Notes: a model not told the origin generated them from the letters alone. Positions 44,041 through 53,127 are shown, numbered from the stretch's first letter. The stretch is 64,000 bases of DNA from Ralstonia thomasii (GCF_958405895.1 NZ_CATZAR010000002.1); one strand, 5' to 3'. Made by a program: numbers and translations.

Positions 44041-44073
44041 GCGGATGCCTTGCCAAACCTGCAAGGCATCCGC
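44041..44073 (-). repeat. 12-bp perfect stem-loop between binding-protein and permease genes
   Basis: GCGGATGCCTTG (44041-44052) pairs perfectly with 44062-44073, loop nine bases. It sits 28 bases after the stop of the binding-protein gene inside the operon. Such structures commonly protect the upstream mRNA and lower expression of the following permease. Confidence 0.8.
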
Positions 44074-44101
44074 GCGGTCACTGCGTTACACCGCTATGCG
44101 G

Positions 44102-45142
44102 TTACTTCGACGCCCACGAGGCGAAGCGCTGTTCCAGCTCGTCGCCGTGGTCGGTCCAGAACTGCAGGTTCTGCAGCACGGCGTTCTTGGCGTTCTCCGG
44201 GGAGTTCGGCATGTTGGCCTGCGTCTTGGCGTCGAGCGCCTTGATCGCCGCCACGTTGGCCGGGCCGTACGCGATGTGCTTGGCGTATTCCTGCTGCGGC
44301 TTCTGCGACAGCGTGTAGGCGATGTACTGCTCGGCCAGCGCCTTGTTGGGCGTGCCCTTGGGGATGGCCCAGTAGTCCAGGTCGTAGATGCTGCCGTTCC
44401 AGACCACCTTCAGGTTCTTGCCTTCGCGCTGCGCGGCGTCGATGCGGCCGTTGAACGCGGTGGACATCACCACGTCACCCGCCACCAGGAACTGCGGCGG
44501 CTGTGCGCCGGCTTCCCACCACTGGATGTTCGGCTTGAGCTGATCGAGCTTCTTGAACGCGCGGTTCTGGCCGTCCTTGGTGGCGAGCACCTTGTAGACG
44601 TCCTTGACCGGCACGCCGTCGGCCATCAACGCGAATTCCAGGTTGCCGCGCGCACCCTTGCGCATGCCGCGCTTGCCCGGGAATTTCTTCACGTCCCAGA
44701 AATCGGCCCAGCCGGTCGGGGCAGTCTTGAGCTTGTCGGCGTTGTACGCCATCGCGGTCGACCACACGAAGAAGCCCACGCCGCAAGTGCTCGGCGACTC
44801 TGGGATCAGATCGCTCTTCTTGGCGATCTTGCTCCAGTCGAGCTTCTCGAACAGGCCTTCGTCACACCCGCGGCCGATGTCGCCCGATTCGACTTCCACT
44901 ACGTCCCAGTTGACGTGCTTGGCTTCCACCATGGCCTTGATCTTGGCCTGCTCGCCGTTGTACTCGACCACGGTGACCTTGTTACCGGTCTGCGCCTCGA
45001 ACGGCTTGTTGAAGGCGGCCTTCTGCGCGTCACCATTGGCGCCGCCGAAGTTCACAACGGTGATTTCCGCAGCGTGCGCGCCGAATGCAATGGCGAATGC
45101 GCCGGCAAGCACGGACAGACGCGTCTTTGTGATGTGTTTCAT
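44102..45142 (-). CDS. Spermidine/putrescine-type substrate-binding protein
   Basis: The 346-aa periplasmic protein has a signal peptide (cleavage near GAHAA, about residue 25) and the PotD/PotF fold: TVVNFGGANGDAQKAAF near the mature N terminus, WDVVEVESGDI, and WNGSIYDLDYWAIPKGTPN. Two cysteines (CDEG and STCGVG) may form a disulphide. Together with the ATPase and two permeases it makes a complete importer. Polyamine, opine or related cation substrates are all possible. Confidence 0.93.
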   Translation of the reverse strand: MKHITKTRLSVLAGAFAIAFGAHAAEITVVNFGGANGDAQKAAFNKPFEAQTGNKVTVVEYNGEQAKIKAMVEAKHVNWDVVEVESGDIGRGCDEGLFEKLDWSKIAKKSDLIPESPSTCGVGFFVWSTAMAYNADKLKTAPTGWADFWDVKKFPGKRGMRKGARGNLEFALMADGVPVKDVYKVLATKDGQNRAFKKLDQLKPNIQWWEAGAQPPQFLVAGDVVMSTAFNGRIDAAQREGKNLKVVWNGSIYDLDYWAIPKGTPNKALAEQYIAYTLSQKPQQEYAKHIAYGPANVAAIKALDAKTQANMPNSPENAKNAVLQNLQFWTDHGDELEQRFASWASK

Positions 45143-45213
45143 TCCTGGCTCCTCTTATTGGCGTGTGGGTACAACGTGTGGTCGAGGCATGCGGGCAGGG
45201 CTGCCCGCGTGCG

Positions 45214-46302
45214 TCATGCAAAAACGCGCAGATGTTCAGGCGCGAACTCAAGCTGGATGGGCGCGCCCGGCGCGAAGCCTTCGAGCGCGCGCGTGCCCAG
45301 CGGCACCTTCACAAAACATTCGGGCTGATCGGGCAGGGCGCAGCGCATGCGCACGTGGTCGCCAAAGTAGACGAGGCCGCGCGTCTGGCCCATCAGCGCA
45401 TTGCCGGCGGCGGAGGCGCCTTCGGCCAGGCGCATGCGCTCCGGGCGGATGCAGCCGGTGGCGGCGGCCCCCACATTGGCGCCGGCGATATTGCGGCCCA
45501 TGATGCGGGCGCCGTCGTTCAGTTGCAGTTCGCAGTAGTCGCCGTCGACACGGGTGACGGTGCCGCGCAGCGTGTTGCTGTCGCCGATGAAGTTGGCGAC
45601 GAACTCGTTGCAGGGGCGTTCGTAGAGGCTGTCCACCGTGTCGAGCTGCTGCACGATGCCCTTGTCGAACACGGCCACGCGGTCGGACATGGTGAGCGCC
45701 TCGCCCTGGTCGTGCGTCACGTAGACGAAGGTCACGCCGAGCTTTTCGTGCAGCGACTTCAGCTCGTACTGCATGTGTTCGCGCAGTTGCTTGTCGAGCG
45801 CGCCGAGCGGCTCGTCCATCAGCACGAGCTTGGGCTCGAACACCAGCGCGCGGGCCAGGGCAATGCGCTGCTGCTGGCCGCCGGAGAGCTGGGCGGGGTA
45901 GCGCTTGGCAAAGCCTTCCATGCGGACCATCTGCAGGGCCTTGTGCACGCGGTCTGCACGCTCGCTGGCGGGGATCTTGCGCGCCGTCAGCGGGTATTCC
46001 ACGTTCTGCGCCACCGTCAGGTGCGGGAACAGCGCGTAGTTCTGGAACACCATGCCGATGTTGCGCTTGTGCGGCGGCACGTTGTTGAGCAGCGCACCTT
46101 CGAGGCGGATTTCGCCGCCGGTCGGGAATTCGAACCCGGCCAGCATCATCAGGCACGTGGTCTTGCCCGAGCCGGAGGGGCCGAGCAGGGTGAGGAACTC
46201 GCCCTGGTAGATGTCCAGGTCCAGGTGCTTGACCACGAGGGTCTCGCCGTCATACGTCTTGCGTACACCGCGAAAGCTGACGATCACGTCGTCGGTCTTC
46301 AT
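45214..46302 (-). CDS. ABC transporter ATP-binding protein (PotA-like)
   Basis: The 362-aa ATPase has Walker A GPSGSGKTT at residues 41-49, Q-loop MVFQNYALFPHL, signature LSGGQQQR, Walker B LVLMDEPLGALD and a C-terminal TOBE domain (about 280-355) typical of PotA/CUT1 ATPases. GGAGGAAG immediately before the ATG at 46302 decides the start against an ATG five codons earlier. It is the promoter-proximal gene of the operon, which is controlled from the roughly 500-base upstream region. Confidence 0.95.
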   Translation of the reverse strand: MKTDDVIVSFRGVRKTYDGETLVVKHLDLDIYQGEFLTLLGPSGSGKTTCLMMLAGFEFPTGGEIRLEGALLNNVPPHKRNIGMVFQNYALFPHLTVAQNVEYPLTARKIPASERADRVHKALQMVRMEGFAKRYPAQLSGGQQQRIALARALVFEPKLVLMDEPLGALDKQLREHMQYELKSLHEKLGVTFVYVTHDQGEALTMSDRVAVFDKGIVQQLDTVDSLYERPCNEFVANFIGDSNTLRGTVTRVDGDYCELQLNDGARIMGRNIAGANVGAAATGCIRPERMRLAEGASAAGNALMGQTRGLVYFGDHVRMRCALPDQPECFVKVPLGTRALEGFAPGAPIQLEFAPEHLRVFA

Positions 46303-46823
46303 TGCTGCTTCCTCCATACCATGTCGGTCATCCAGCCTGAGCCCTGTCGGCTGCAGACTGCATTCGCTGGCTTGCGCTCATGCAGCCCGTTGTGCTGTTT
46401 CCCGATCCATCTGCCTCGGTCCACATGCTGTTTTGTGACGAATTGTTGATGGACTATAGCGGCTCATTGTTCTGCCAAGTGGACCCAATCCCGGTTATTT
46501 GATGGAGCCATTTTTGGCAGCCGCTCAGGCACGTCCCACGGGCGCGCGGGCCCGTGGCACCACAATAGGGAAAACCCCGGATGCCTTGCCCGAGCAAGCT
46601 CGGCGGTCGATCGTGTGGTGGTGCCGATGTGTCTGAGTTTAGGTCGTATGCCAGCACACGTGCGGCGGGCATAACAGAGCGCGGATGGAACCAATTTGGC
46701 CGGAACAGAGGGCCGCTCAATCGGCGTGAAAATGGTGCGCCGCGTCGGTACACAAACAGTGCACGGTGTTCGGTGGAACGCGCGAGCGCTACGAAAACAA
46801 TGTTGTCGTGCAGCAACCGGCGT
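46303..46823. other. Intergenic region, 521 bases, no supported gene
   Basis: The stretch holds the upstream region of the minus-strand polyamine-type operon. A minus-strand TATAGT at 46458-46453 may be its -10 box, but the best TTGGCA upstream is only 14 bases away, so the match is weak. A GC-rich dyad around 46,526-46,552 (CCACGGG...CCCGTGG) is seen. Open frames in the region are not protein-like. Confidence 0.4.
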
Positions 46824-48184
46824 TCAGGCAGGATGCTCTTCGGCCAATGCAAGCGCCAGGCAGACGCTTACGGTCAAGCCTCCGCCGGGTGTTTCCGACA
46901 GCGCGACCGTGCCGCCATGCAGGCGGGCGATCTCACGCACGATCGCCAGACCCAGCCCGCTGCCGTCGTGGCCTTCCGATGCCGCGCCGCGATAGAAACG
47001 GCCGAATACCGCGTCGCGCTCGGGCACGGCAATGCCGGGGCCATCGTCTTCCACTTGCAGCACCGCCCCCTCGCCCAGCATCGCCATCGCCTGCCGCTTG
47101 ACCCGCAGCGTGACGCGCGCCCCGTTTCCGGCATAGAGGATGGCGTTGTCGAGCAGGTTGCCGATCAGCTCCCGCAGCCACTGCGACTCGCCGGCCACTG
47201 TCACCGGTTCGCCTTCAAAACCGAGGTCGACGCCGGATCTGCGTGCAACGGATGCCAGTTCCAGCGCGACATCGCCGGCCAGTGTGTCGAGGCGCAGCGG
47301 CTGGAGTTGCGGTGCGTAGCCGCTGTCGGTTTCCAGGCGCGAGAGCGAGAGCAGTTGCTGCACGCCCCTCGCGGCCTGGCGCACGGTGCCGTGCAGCGGC
47401 TCAAGGTGGCGGCGGATGCGGTCACCGTCGGGCTCGCGCAGGGCGAGTTCGGATTGCGCCTGGATCACGGCCAGCGGCGTCTTCAATTGATGTGCGGCAT
47501 CGGCAAAGAAGCGCTTGCGGGCCTGCACCATGCGCAGCAGGCGCGCCACATACTGATTGATGGCCTCGACCAGCAGGGTGACTTCTGCCGGCAGGCCCTG
47601 CTGCGGCAGCGGGCAAGCTCATCGGTGCCGCGACCGGCCACGGTTTCGCTCAACTGCCGCAGCGGTCGAAGGCCGCGCCGCACGCCCCACCAGACGATGC
47701 AGACGGCCAGCACCACGAGCAGCACCTCCTGCTGCAATGGGCCCGCCAAGATTTCGTGGGCTAGCGCCTCGCGCGGCTCCAACGTTTCTCCCACCAGCAG
47801 CCAGATGACATGCGTTTCGGCCGACAGGGCATCGCGCACCGGCAACAGCTGCGCGGCAATCCGTACCTGCCTGCCGCGAAAGAGCGTGTCGTAGAAGACG
47901 GTGCGATATGCCGTGGGGTGCCGACCGCTCGGCATGGGTAGATCGTCGTAGCCAGTGAGTGTGCCGCCCCCGGTATCGACAATCCGGTAGAAGATGCTGC
48001 TGCCCGTTTCCGACTCCAGAATTTCCAGCGCGAGGTAGGGCAGGTCGATGGCGAATTGCTTGTTGCGCAGTCGCACGCCTTCGCGCATGGCTTTGAGCGA
48101 CGCTTCGAGCGTGCGGTCAAACGCGGCGTTGGCCGCAGTCATGGCGCGCGAATACGTCAGCCACGCATCGAGCGCGAGCAGCCA
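46824..48184 (-). pseudogene. TctE/QseC-like sensor histidine kinase, frameshifted and 5'-truncated
   Basis: Two overlapping frames encode one kinase. The N-terminal part (48184 to about 47615) is a periplasmic two-component sensor domain of the 2CSK_N type (DAWLTYSRAMTAANAAFDRT to FYRIVDTGGG) and a second membrane helix. The C-terminal part (about 47609 to 46824) has the H-box FFADAAHQLKTPLA, N-box LIGNLLDNAI, VEDDGPGI and GSGLGLAIV. A one-base deletion in a G-run at 47611-47613 (plus strand) breaks the frame. The first membrane helix and start codon are missing: the frame runs WLLALDAWLTYSRA back to about 48184, where porin sequence begins on the other strand. No response regulator gene is adjacent. 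Confidence 0.85.
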
Positions 48185-48723
48185 CCGTGGGCTTTGGCGA
48201 GGCAGCCGGCAACTTCAAGAGCAGCTCCAAGTACGACCTGGGCGTCGGCTACAGCGTGGGCGGCTTCTCGGCAGCCCTCACGTGGGATCGCCAGAACGGC
48301 GCAGGCACGAGCACCACGCCGGCAGACACGACCGATTACATCCAGAGCATTCACGCCGGTGCCAGCTACGACTTTGGTGCACTGAAGCTCTTCGCAGGCT
48401 ATCGCAACTACAAGCGCGCGTTCACGACGGCTGCCGCAAGCCAGCGCAGCGATATGTATTGGGCGGGCGCCAGCTACGACGTGACGCCGGCCTTCACGCT
48501 GTATGGCGCGGTGTACAAGCAGAACATCAAGGACGGTACGGATGCCGATCCGATCCTGTTCTCCGTGCGCGGCCAGTACGCGCTGTCCAAGCGCACCACG
48601 GCGTACCTGTCTGCCGGTTACGCCAAGGCCAAGAACGGCCAGAACGTGAGCCTGTCGCGCGACGTGGCGGGTTATGGCAACAACCAGGTTGGCGTGACGG
48701 TAGGCCTGCAGCACCGCTTCTGA
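48181..48723 (+). pseudogene. C-terminal half of a Gram-negative porin
   Basis: About 180 residues correspond to the last eight or so beta strands of a general porin of the beta-proteobacterial type (TVGFGEAAGNF, YDLGVGYSVGGF, GASYDFGALKLFAGY and the terminal VGVTVGLQHRF with final Phe). Full-length relatives have about 350-390 residues with a signal peptide, neither of which is present. A GTG at 48187 opens the frame but no ribosome binding site or signal sequence precedes it, so it is unlikely to be made as a functional porin. The missing half ends exactly where the truncated kinase begins. Confidence 0.85.
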
Positions 48724-48746
48724 TCGACCGATCGCTGTATCGGACA

Positions 48747-48771
48747 CGGGCACCTTCGGGTGCCCGTTTTT
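48747..48771 (+). terminator. Intrinsic terminator after the porin fragment
   Basis: CGGGCACC (48747-48754) pairs with 48759-48766 around TTCG, followed by five T. It is the intact natural end of the former porin gene. Confidence 0.92.
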
Positions 48772-48800
48772 GCTGGATCGGCGTGCGGCCCAGCAGGCCG

Positions 48801-49901
48801 TCAGTCGAGCGTCGAGCGGGATTTCAGCATGCGCCGCACGTCGCGGAAATCGTCGAAGGCGGCAAGGTCCTGCTCGATATTGCACACCTGTTGGCGCAGC
48901 GCTGCGATGTCGAGGTCGAGTTTTTGCAAGACGGCGTCCGGCGGCAGCGCTTCGAACCGCTGATACCCGTACGTGTATCGAAACGTCGTCTCGACGCGAT
49001 GGATTTGCCGGTCAAGCTCCCGCACCTGGTCTTTCAGGATCTGGTTGTAGTGCGTCAGCCGCGCTTCGCTGATCCGGTTGATCGAGTGCTGGTCGATGTG
49101 CTCAAGCTCCAGCTGCAATTCCAGCAGTTGCAGGAGGTTGTTCTTGTCATACGCCTCGTTGACGCGCTGCATGAGGCCGGTCTTGCGGTCCCGCTCCTGC
49201 GGATCGGTTTCACGGTCGGGGTGCAGGGCGCTGGCGAGCTTGCGATAGACCTCGCGGATGGACAGGCTGATCTGCGCCTGTTCGTCTGCCTCCTGTGCTT
49301 CTGCCGCAAGTTGCTTCGAAGATTTCTTCCGCGCGGCCCGGCGGGCTTCACGCTTGGTTGCGGCGGCGGCCTTTTTCTCAGCCCGTTGTGCGAGGTGCTC
49401 GCGGGCGCGTTGCAGTAGCGCCTCTTCCGAATGCACATCCGCGTCGTCGCCCAGGCCGACGCCGAGTGCGGCCTCCAGCCTTGCCTTCATCTCCGCGGCT
49501 TGCATCGCGGCTTCCCGGTCAAAGTCTGTGCCGCTGTACTTGTTGTAGAGCGCCTTCAGGCTCGCGTCTTCATCGATCAGGTCTCGTGCAAGATCGATGA
49601 TGAGCGCGCAGATCTTGCGGCGCTCTGCCTTGGTGAAGGCATCGTGCTCGTAGACCTGGTCCAGGCTGCGCACAAAGCGGATCTGCAATGCGATGCGGCT
49701 GCGCTCCAGCGGCAAGAACTCGCCGGCATATCGGCGCTGGAACTGAACGGTGACCGCCTCCCAATCCGCCAGCCGCTTGCGCCGATTCTCGATCTGCTTG
49801 ATCAGCGCGTTGAATGCTCGCTGGCCTTTTGACAGCGTTGGCGAGTCGTCCGCGTGCTGATTGGGCGCGATGCTGATGGCAGGGCGGCGGGCCTTGGTCA
49901 T
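48801..49901 (-). CDS. J-domain protein with long helical N terminus
   Basis: The 366-aa cytoplasmic protein has a charged, coiled-coil-prone N-terminal region (about residues 25-200, with a Lys/Ala/Arg-rich linker at 165-200) and a J-domain near residues 213-255 containing HPD at 227-229, the motif that stimulates Hsp70 ATPase. A second helical region follows. No Gly/Phe region or zinc domain of DnaJ is present, so it is a class C J-protein that would bring DnaK to a specific client. The client is unknown. A hairpin lies 16 bases before the start codon; no clear ribosome binding site is seen. Confidence 0.85.
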   Translation of the reverse strand: MTKARRPAISIAPNQHADDSPTLSKGQRAFNALIKQIENRRKRLADWEAVTVQFQRRYAGEFLPLERSRIALQIRFVRSLDQVYEHDAFTKAERRKICALIIDLARDLIDEDASLKALYNKYSGTDFDREAAMQAAEMKARLEAALGVGLGDDADVHSEEALLQRAREHLAQRAEKKAAAATKREARRAARKKSSKQLAAEAQEADEQAQISLSIREVYRKLASALHPDRETDPQERDRKTGLMQRVNEAYDKNNLLQLLELQLELEHIDQHSINRISEARLTHYNQILKDQVRELDRQIHRVETTFRYTYGYQRFEALPPDAVLQKLDLDIAALRQQVCNIEQDLAAFDDFRDVRRMLKSRSTLD

Positions 49902-49916
49902 GGAGCGGAAATGTCG

Positions 49917-49938
49917 CGGGCTCCGCTAAGGGAGCCCG
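49917..49938 (-). repeat. 8-bp stem-loop before the J-domain gene
   Basis: CGGGCTCC (49917-49924) pairs with 49931-49938, loop GCTAAG. It lies between the stop of the TrpZ-type ATPase gene and the J-protein start on the same strand. It has no T-run; it could be a weak terminator or a leader structure. Confidence 0.5.
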
Positions 49939-50000
49939 ATCTGTGTGTGATGTGGCGGCGGTGCCGGCCCTGAGCGTCGTCTTGACGCCCAGGAGCGGGA

Positions 50001-50795
50001 TCAGCCCAGCAACAGCGCGTCGTCGTCCACCTTGGCACCGCGCGTTTCCTCGAACTTCTGCAGCAGGTGCGGCACGTCCAGGCCACGGCGTTCCTCGCCT
50101 TGCACGTCGAGGATCACGTTGCCCTGGTGCAGCATCACCGTGCGGTCGCCGTAGTCGAGCGCCTGGCGCATGGAGTGCGTCACCATCATCGTCGTCAGCT
50201 TGCTCTCCGAGACGATCTTGGCGGTCAGCTCCAGCACGAAGGCGGCCGTTTTCGGGTCGAGCGCGGCGGTGTGCTCATCCAGCAGCAGGATGCGCGACGA
50301 CTGCAGCGAGGCCATCAGCAGGCTCACGGCCTGGCGCTGCCCGCCGGAGAGCAGGCCGATGCGATCGGTCAGGCGGTTTTCCAGGCCTAGGTCGAGCCGG
50401 CGCAGTTGCTCGCGGAAGATCTCGCGCCACTTGCGGTTGGTCGCGAACTTGAAACCGCGACGCTGCCCGCGGCACATGGCCAGCGACATGTTCTCTTCGA
50501 TGGTCAGGTTTTCGCAGGTGCCGGCCATCGGGTCCTGGAACACGCGGGCGACCTTGTCGGCGCGTTGCCACGCGGTCTTGCGCGTGACGTCTTCACCGTC
50601 GATGGTGATGCGGCCCGAGTCGACCAGCTGGTCGCCGCTGATGGAGTTCAGGAACGTCGATTTGCCGGCCCCGTTCGAGCCGATCACGGACACGAACTGG
50701 CCCGACGGGATCTCCAGCGACAGGCCGCGCAGCGCGCGCGTCTCAATCGGCGTGCCCGGGTTGAAGGTGAGGGTGAGTCCTTGTGCGCTCAGCAT
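50001..50795 (-). CDS. ABC transporter ATP-binding protein (TrpZ-type)
   Basis: The 264-aa ATPase has Walker A GSNGAGKST at residues 39-47, signature LLSGGQRQAVSLLMA and Walker B ILLLDEHTAALD, where His replaces the usual Pro as is common in this subgroup. It completes an importer with the permease and the PF04392-type binding protein upstream. The ATG at 50795 follows the permease stop by one base, so the genes are translationally coupled. The open frame extends 19 codons upstream into the permease gene without support. Confidence 0.92.
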   Translation of the reverse strand: MLSAQGLTLTFNPGTPIETRALRGLSLEIPSGQFVSVIGSNGAGKSTFLNSISGDQLVDSGRITIDGEDVTRKTAWQRADKVARVFQDPMAGTCENLTIEENMSLAMCRGQRRGFKFATNRKWREIFREQLRRLDLGLENRLTDRIGLLSGGQRQAVSLLMASLQSSRILLLDEHTAALDPKTAAFVLELTAKIVSESKLTTMMVTHSMRQALDYGDRTVMLHQGNVILDVQGEERRGLDVPHLLQKFEETRGAKVDDDALLLG

Positions 50796-50796
50796 G

Positions 50797-51705
50797 TCAG
50801 TTCCCCTTGGTACCGTTCTTGGCGAGCTTGCCGAACACCTTGCGGCGCACACCGGGAAGCACGAGCGCGATCACCACTAGCGCGGCGGTCACCATGTTCA
50901 GATCCTGCGCCTGCAGGCCGATGAAATCGCTGTTGAGCGCCAGGGCGATGAAGAAGCGATACAGGATCGCGCCCACCACCACGGCCAGCGTGGTCAGCAC
51001 CAGGCGGCGTGCCGGCAGCACGGTCTCGCCGATGATGACGGCAGCCAGGCCGATGACGATGGTGCCGATACCCATCGACACGTCGGCGCCGCCCTGCGTT
51101 TGCGCGTAGAGCGCACCAGCAAGCGCCACCAGTGCGTTGGACAGCGCCATGCCGGCCAACGTGGCCGCGCCGGTGGCGACGCCCTGCGCGCGTGCCATGC
51201 GCGGGTTGGCACCGGTCGCGCGCAGCGACAGGCCGATCTGCGTCGAGAAGAACCAGTCCACCAGCAGCTTGACGACGACCACGACAACACCCAGCAGTAC
51301 GGGTCGGAACACGTAGTCGGGCATCCACTCCGGCTGCAGCAGCGAGAAGATCGTCGGCTCCGAGATGAGCGGCACGTTCGGCTTGCCCATGATGCGCAGG
51401 TTGACCGAGTACAGCGCGATCATCATCAGGATACTGGCGAGCAGGTCCATGATTTTCAGGCGTACGTTGAGCCAGCCCGTAATGAAGCCGGCAACTGCGC
51501 CGGCCAGCGTGCCACCCAGCGTCGACATGAACGGATCGTGTCCGCCAGCGATGAGCGTGGCCGCCACAGCGCCGCCCATCGGGAAGCTGCCGTCGACAGT
51601 GAGGTCAGGGAAGTTGAGGATGCGGAAGGAGATCAGCACCCCGAGCGCCACGAGGCTGAAGATCAGACCGATCTCCAGGGCGCCGAGCAATGAAAACAGT
51701 GACAT
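50797..51705 (-). CDS. ABC transporter permease (TrpY-type)
   Basis: The 302-aa membrane protein has eight or nine hydrophobic helices and the features of BPD_transp_2 permeases (LNFPDLTVDGSFPMGGAVAA near the N terminus, GANPRMARAQGV loop). Members of this group work with TrpX-like binding proteins and have been linked to aromatic amino acid uptake. The ATG at 51705 is preferred over a start 14 codons earlier. It is separated from the binding-protein gene by 175 bases that contain a large stem-loop. Confidence 0.9.
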   Translation of the reverse strand: MSLFSLLGALEIGLIFSLVALGVLISFRILNFPDLTVDGSFPMGGAVAATLIAGGHDPFMSTLGGTLAGAVAGFITGWLNVRLKIMDLLASILMMIALYSVNLRIMGKPNVPLISEPTIFSLLQPEWMPDYVFRPVLLGVVVVVVKLLVDWFFSTQIGLSLRATGANPRMARAQGVATGAATLAGMALSNALVALAGALYAQTQGGADVSMGIGTIVIGLAAVIIGETVLPARRLVLTTLAVVVGAILYRFFIALALNSDFIGLQAQDLNMVTAALVVIALVLPGVRRKVFGKLAKNGTKGN

Positions 51706-51832
51706 GACAGAGTAGGGCACGGTGATTGGGCACCGGCCTGTGTGCAATGAACGGGGACGCTTATGGGTAGGAGCGTAAGCGCCCGGCCATTATGCGGCGG
51801 ATAGCCGCGTTGGGGCTCGGGCAGGCAGACCC

Positions 51833-51872
51833 GCGCCGGGCCGGCTCCGTCGGGCGGAGGCCGGCCCGGCGC
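51833..51872 (-). repeat. 17-bp stem-loop between binding-protein and permease genes
   Basis: GCGCCGGGCCGGCTCCG (51833-51849) pairs with 51855-51872 with one bulged G and loop TCGGG. It begins nine bases after the binding-protein stop. It can act as an mRNA stabiliser or a partial terminator that sets the ratio of binding protein to membrane components. Confidence 0.8.
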
Positions 51873-51880
51873 CTTGCGAG

Positions 51881-52861
51881 TTACTTGATGACTTCCTTGG
51901 CGTCCTTCAGCAGGTCCGCCGACAGGGTGGCGCCTTGCTTCTTGGCTGCGCCTTCGTTCACGAACAGCTCCAGGTCGGAGCTGCCGGCCGACGCAATCGC
52001 GCCCGGCTTCTCACCCTTCAGGATGCGGGCGACGACCTTGCCGGTCTGCTGGCCCAGCTTGTAGTAGTTGATGCCCAGTGCTGCGATGGCGCCACGCTTG
52101 ACGCTGTCGGTATCGCCGGCCACCAGCGGGATCTTCGCTTCGTTGGCCACCTTCACCAGCGATTCGTACGCCGACACCACGTTGTTGTCGGTGTTCGTGT
52201 AGATCACGTCGACCTTGCCGATCAGGTTCTTGGCGGCCGGCGCGATATCCACCGTACGCGGAGCTGCCGACTCGACGAGCGTCATGCCTTGCGCCGACAG
52301 CAGCTTCTTCAGCTCGGTGACGACCACGACCGAGTTGGCTTCGCCCGGGTTGTAGACCATGCCCACGCGCTTGGCATTGGGCACCACACGCTTGATCAGG
52401 GCGATCTGCTTGTCCAGCGGCAGCTTGTCAGACACGCCGGTCACGTTGGTGCCGGTCGGCGCCCAGCTCTTGACCAGTTGTGCGGCAACCGGATCGGTCA
52501 CGCCCGAATACACGACGGGGATCGACTTGGTGGCAGCCACAACGGCCTGCGCCGACGGGGTAGCGATGGCGACGATGGCGTCCGGCTTGTCGCCGATGAA
52601 CTTGCGGGCAATCTGCGCGGCGGTGGCCGTGCTGCCTTGTGCGCTCTGGTATTCCCACTTCAGGTTCTTGCCTGCGTCAAAGCCTTCGGCCTTGAGTTGT
52701 TCCTTGGCGCCATCGCGGATGGCGTCGAGCGCCGGGTGCTCAACGATGGCCAGCACTTCGACCGACTTGGTGGCCTGGGCCAGTGCCGGTGCGGCTTGCA
52801 GCAGTGCCATCGGAATGGCGGCAAGCGCGGCAATGCGGAAGGCGTGCTTGAACGTGGACAT
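51881..52861 (-). CDS. ABC transporter substrate-binding protein (TrpX-type, PF04392-like)
   Basis: The 326-aa periplasmic protein has a signal peptide (cleavage near ALAQA, about residue 29) and a Rossmann-like two-lobe fold (VEVLAIVEHPALDAIRDG; VVYSGVTDPVAAQLV; VIYTNTDNNVVSAYESLV). AGGAG lies seven bases before the ATG. It is first in an operon with a permease and an ATPase. Relatives bind tryptophan, tyrosine or other small molecules; the ligand cannot be fixed here. The upstream region to 53,101 shows AT-rich patches but no clear regulator site. Confidence 0.93.
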   Translation of the reverse strand: MSTFKHAFRIAALAAIPMALLQAAPALAQATKSVEVLAIVEHPALDAIRDGAKEQLKAEGFDAGKNLKWEYQSAQGSTATAAQIARKFIGDKPDAIVAIATPSAQAVVAATKSIPVVYSGVTDPVAAQLVKSWAPTGTNVTGVSDKLPLDKQIALIKRVVPNAKRVGMVYNPGEANSVVVVTELKKLLSAQGMTLVESAAPRTVDIAPAAKNLIGKVDVIYTNTDNNVVSAYESLVKVANEAKIPLVAGDTDSVKRGAIAALGINYYKLGQQTGKVVARILKGEKPGAIASAGSSDLELFVNEGAAKKQGATLSADLLKDAKEVIK

Positions 52862-53102
52862 AAGGATCTCCTGTTTCCTTTTGGGTGGTTTCGCTCTGGC
52901 GGCGGGCGGGATATGCCCGTGCCGGCGTGGTTGGTTTTGTAAGACTGTCTTGATTCTTGAGCGCACCGAAGCAGTGCAATGCCGGCGCGCGTGGGCGCAC
53001 ATTATCGGCCAAATCGCAATGCTTTTCAGCAAACACTTCAAAAGAAAACCTGGGGCAGGGAGGGGATTCCGATTGCGTGCGATGCAACGTCGCCATCAAA
53101 TC

Positions 53103-53127
53103 AAAAAGGGGCACGCGGCCCCTTTTT
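53103..53127. terminator. Intrinsic terminator after the parvulin gene
   Basis: AAAAAGGGGC (53103-53112) pairs with 53118-53127, loop ACGCG. It carries T-runs on both strands and lies 26 bases past the stop of the minus-strand parvulin gene. Confidence 0.9.

Noticed and set aside
42661..44244. 527-residue open frame opposite the permease genes
   Set aside because: His/Gln/Arg-rich shadow; the permeases on the other strand have proper helices and motifs.
46526..46552. GC-rich dyad in the upstream region of the polyamine-type operon as a terminator
   Set aside because: No T-run on either strand and no gene ending nearby that needs it.
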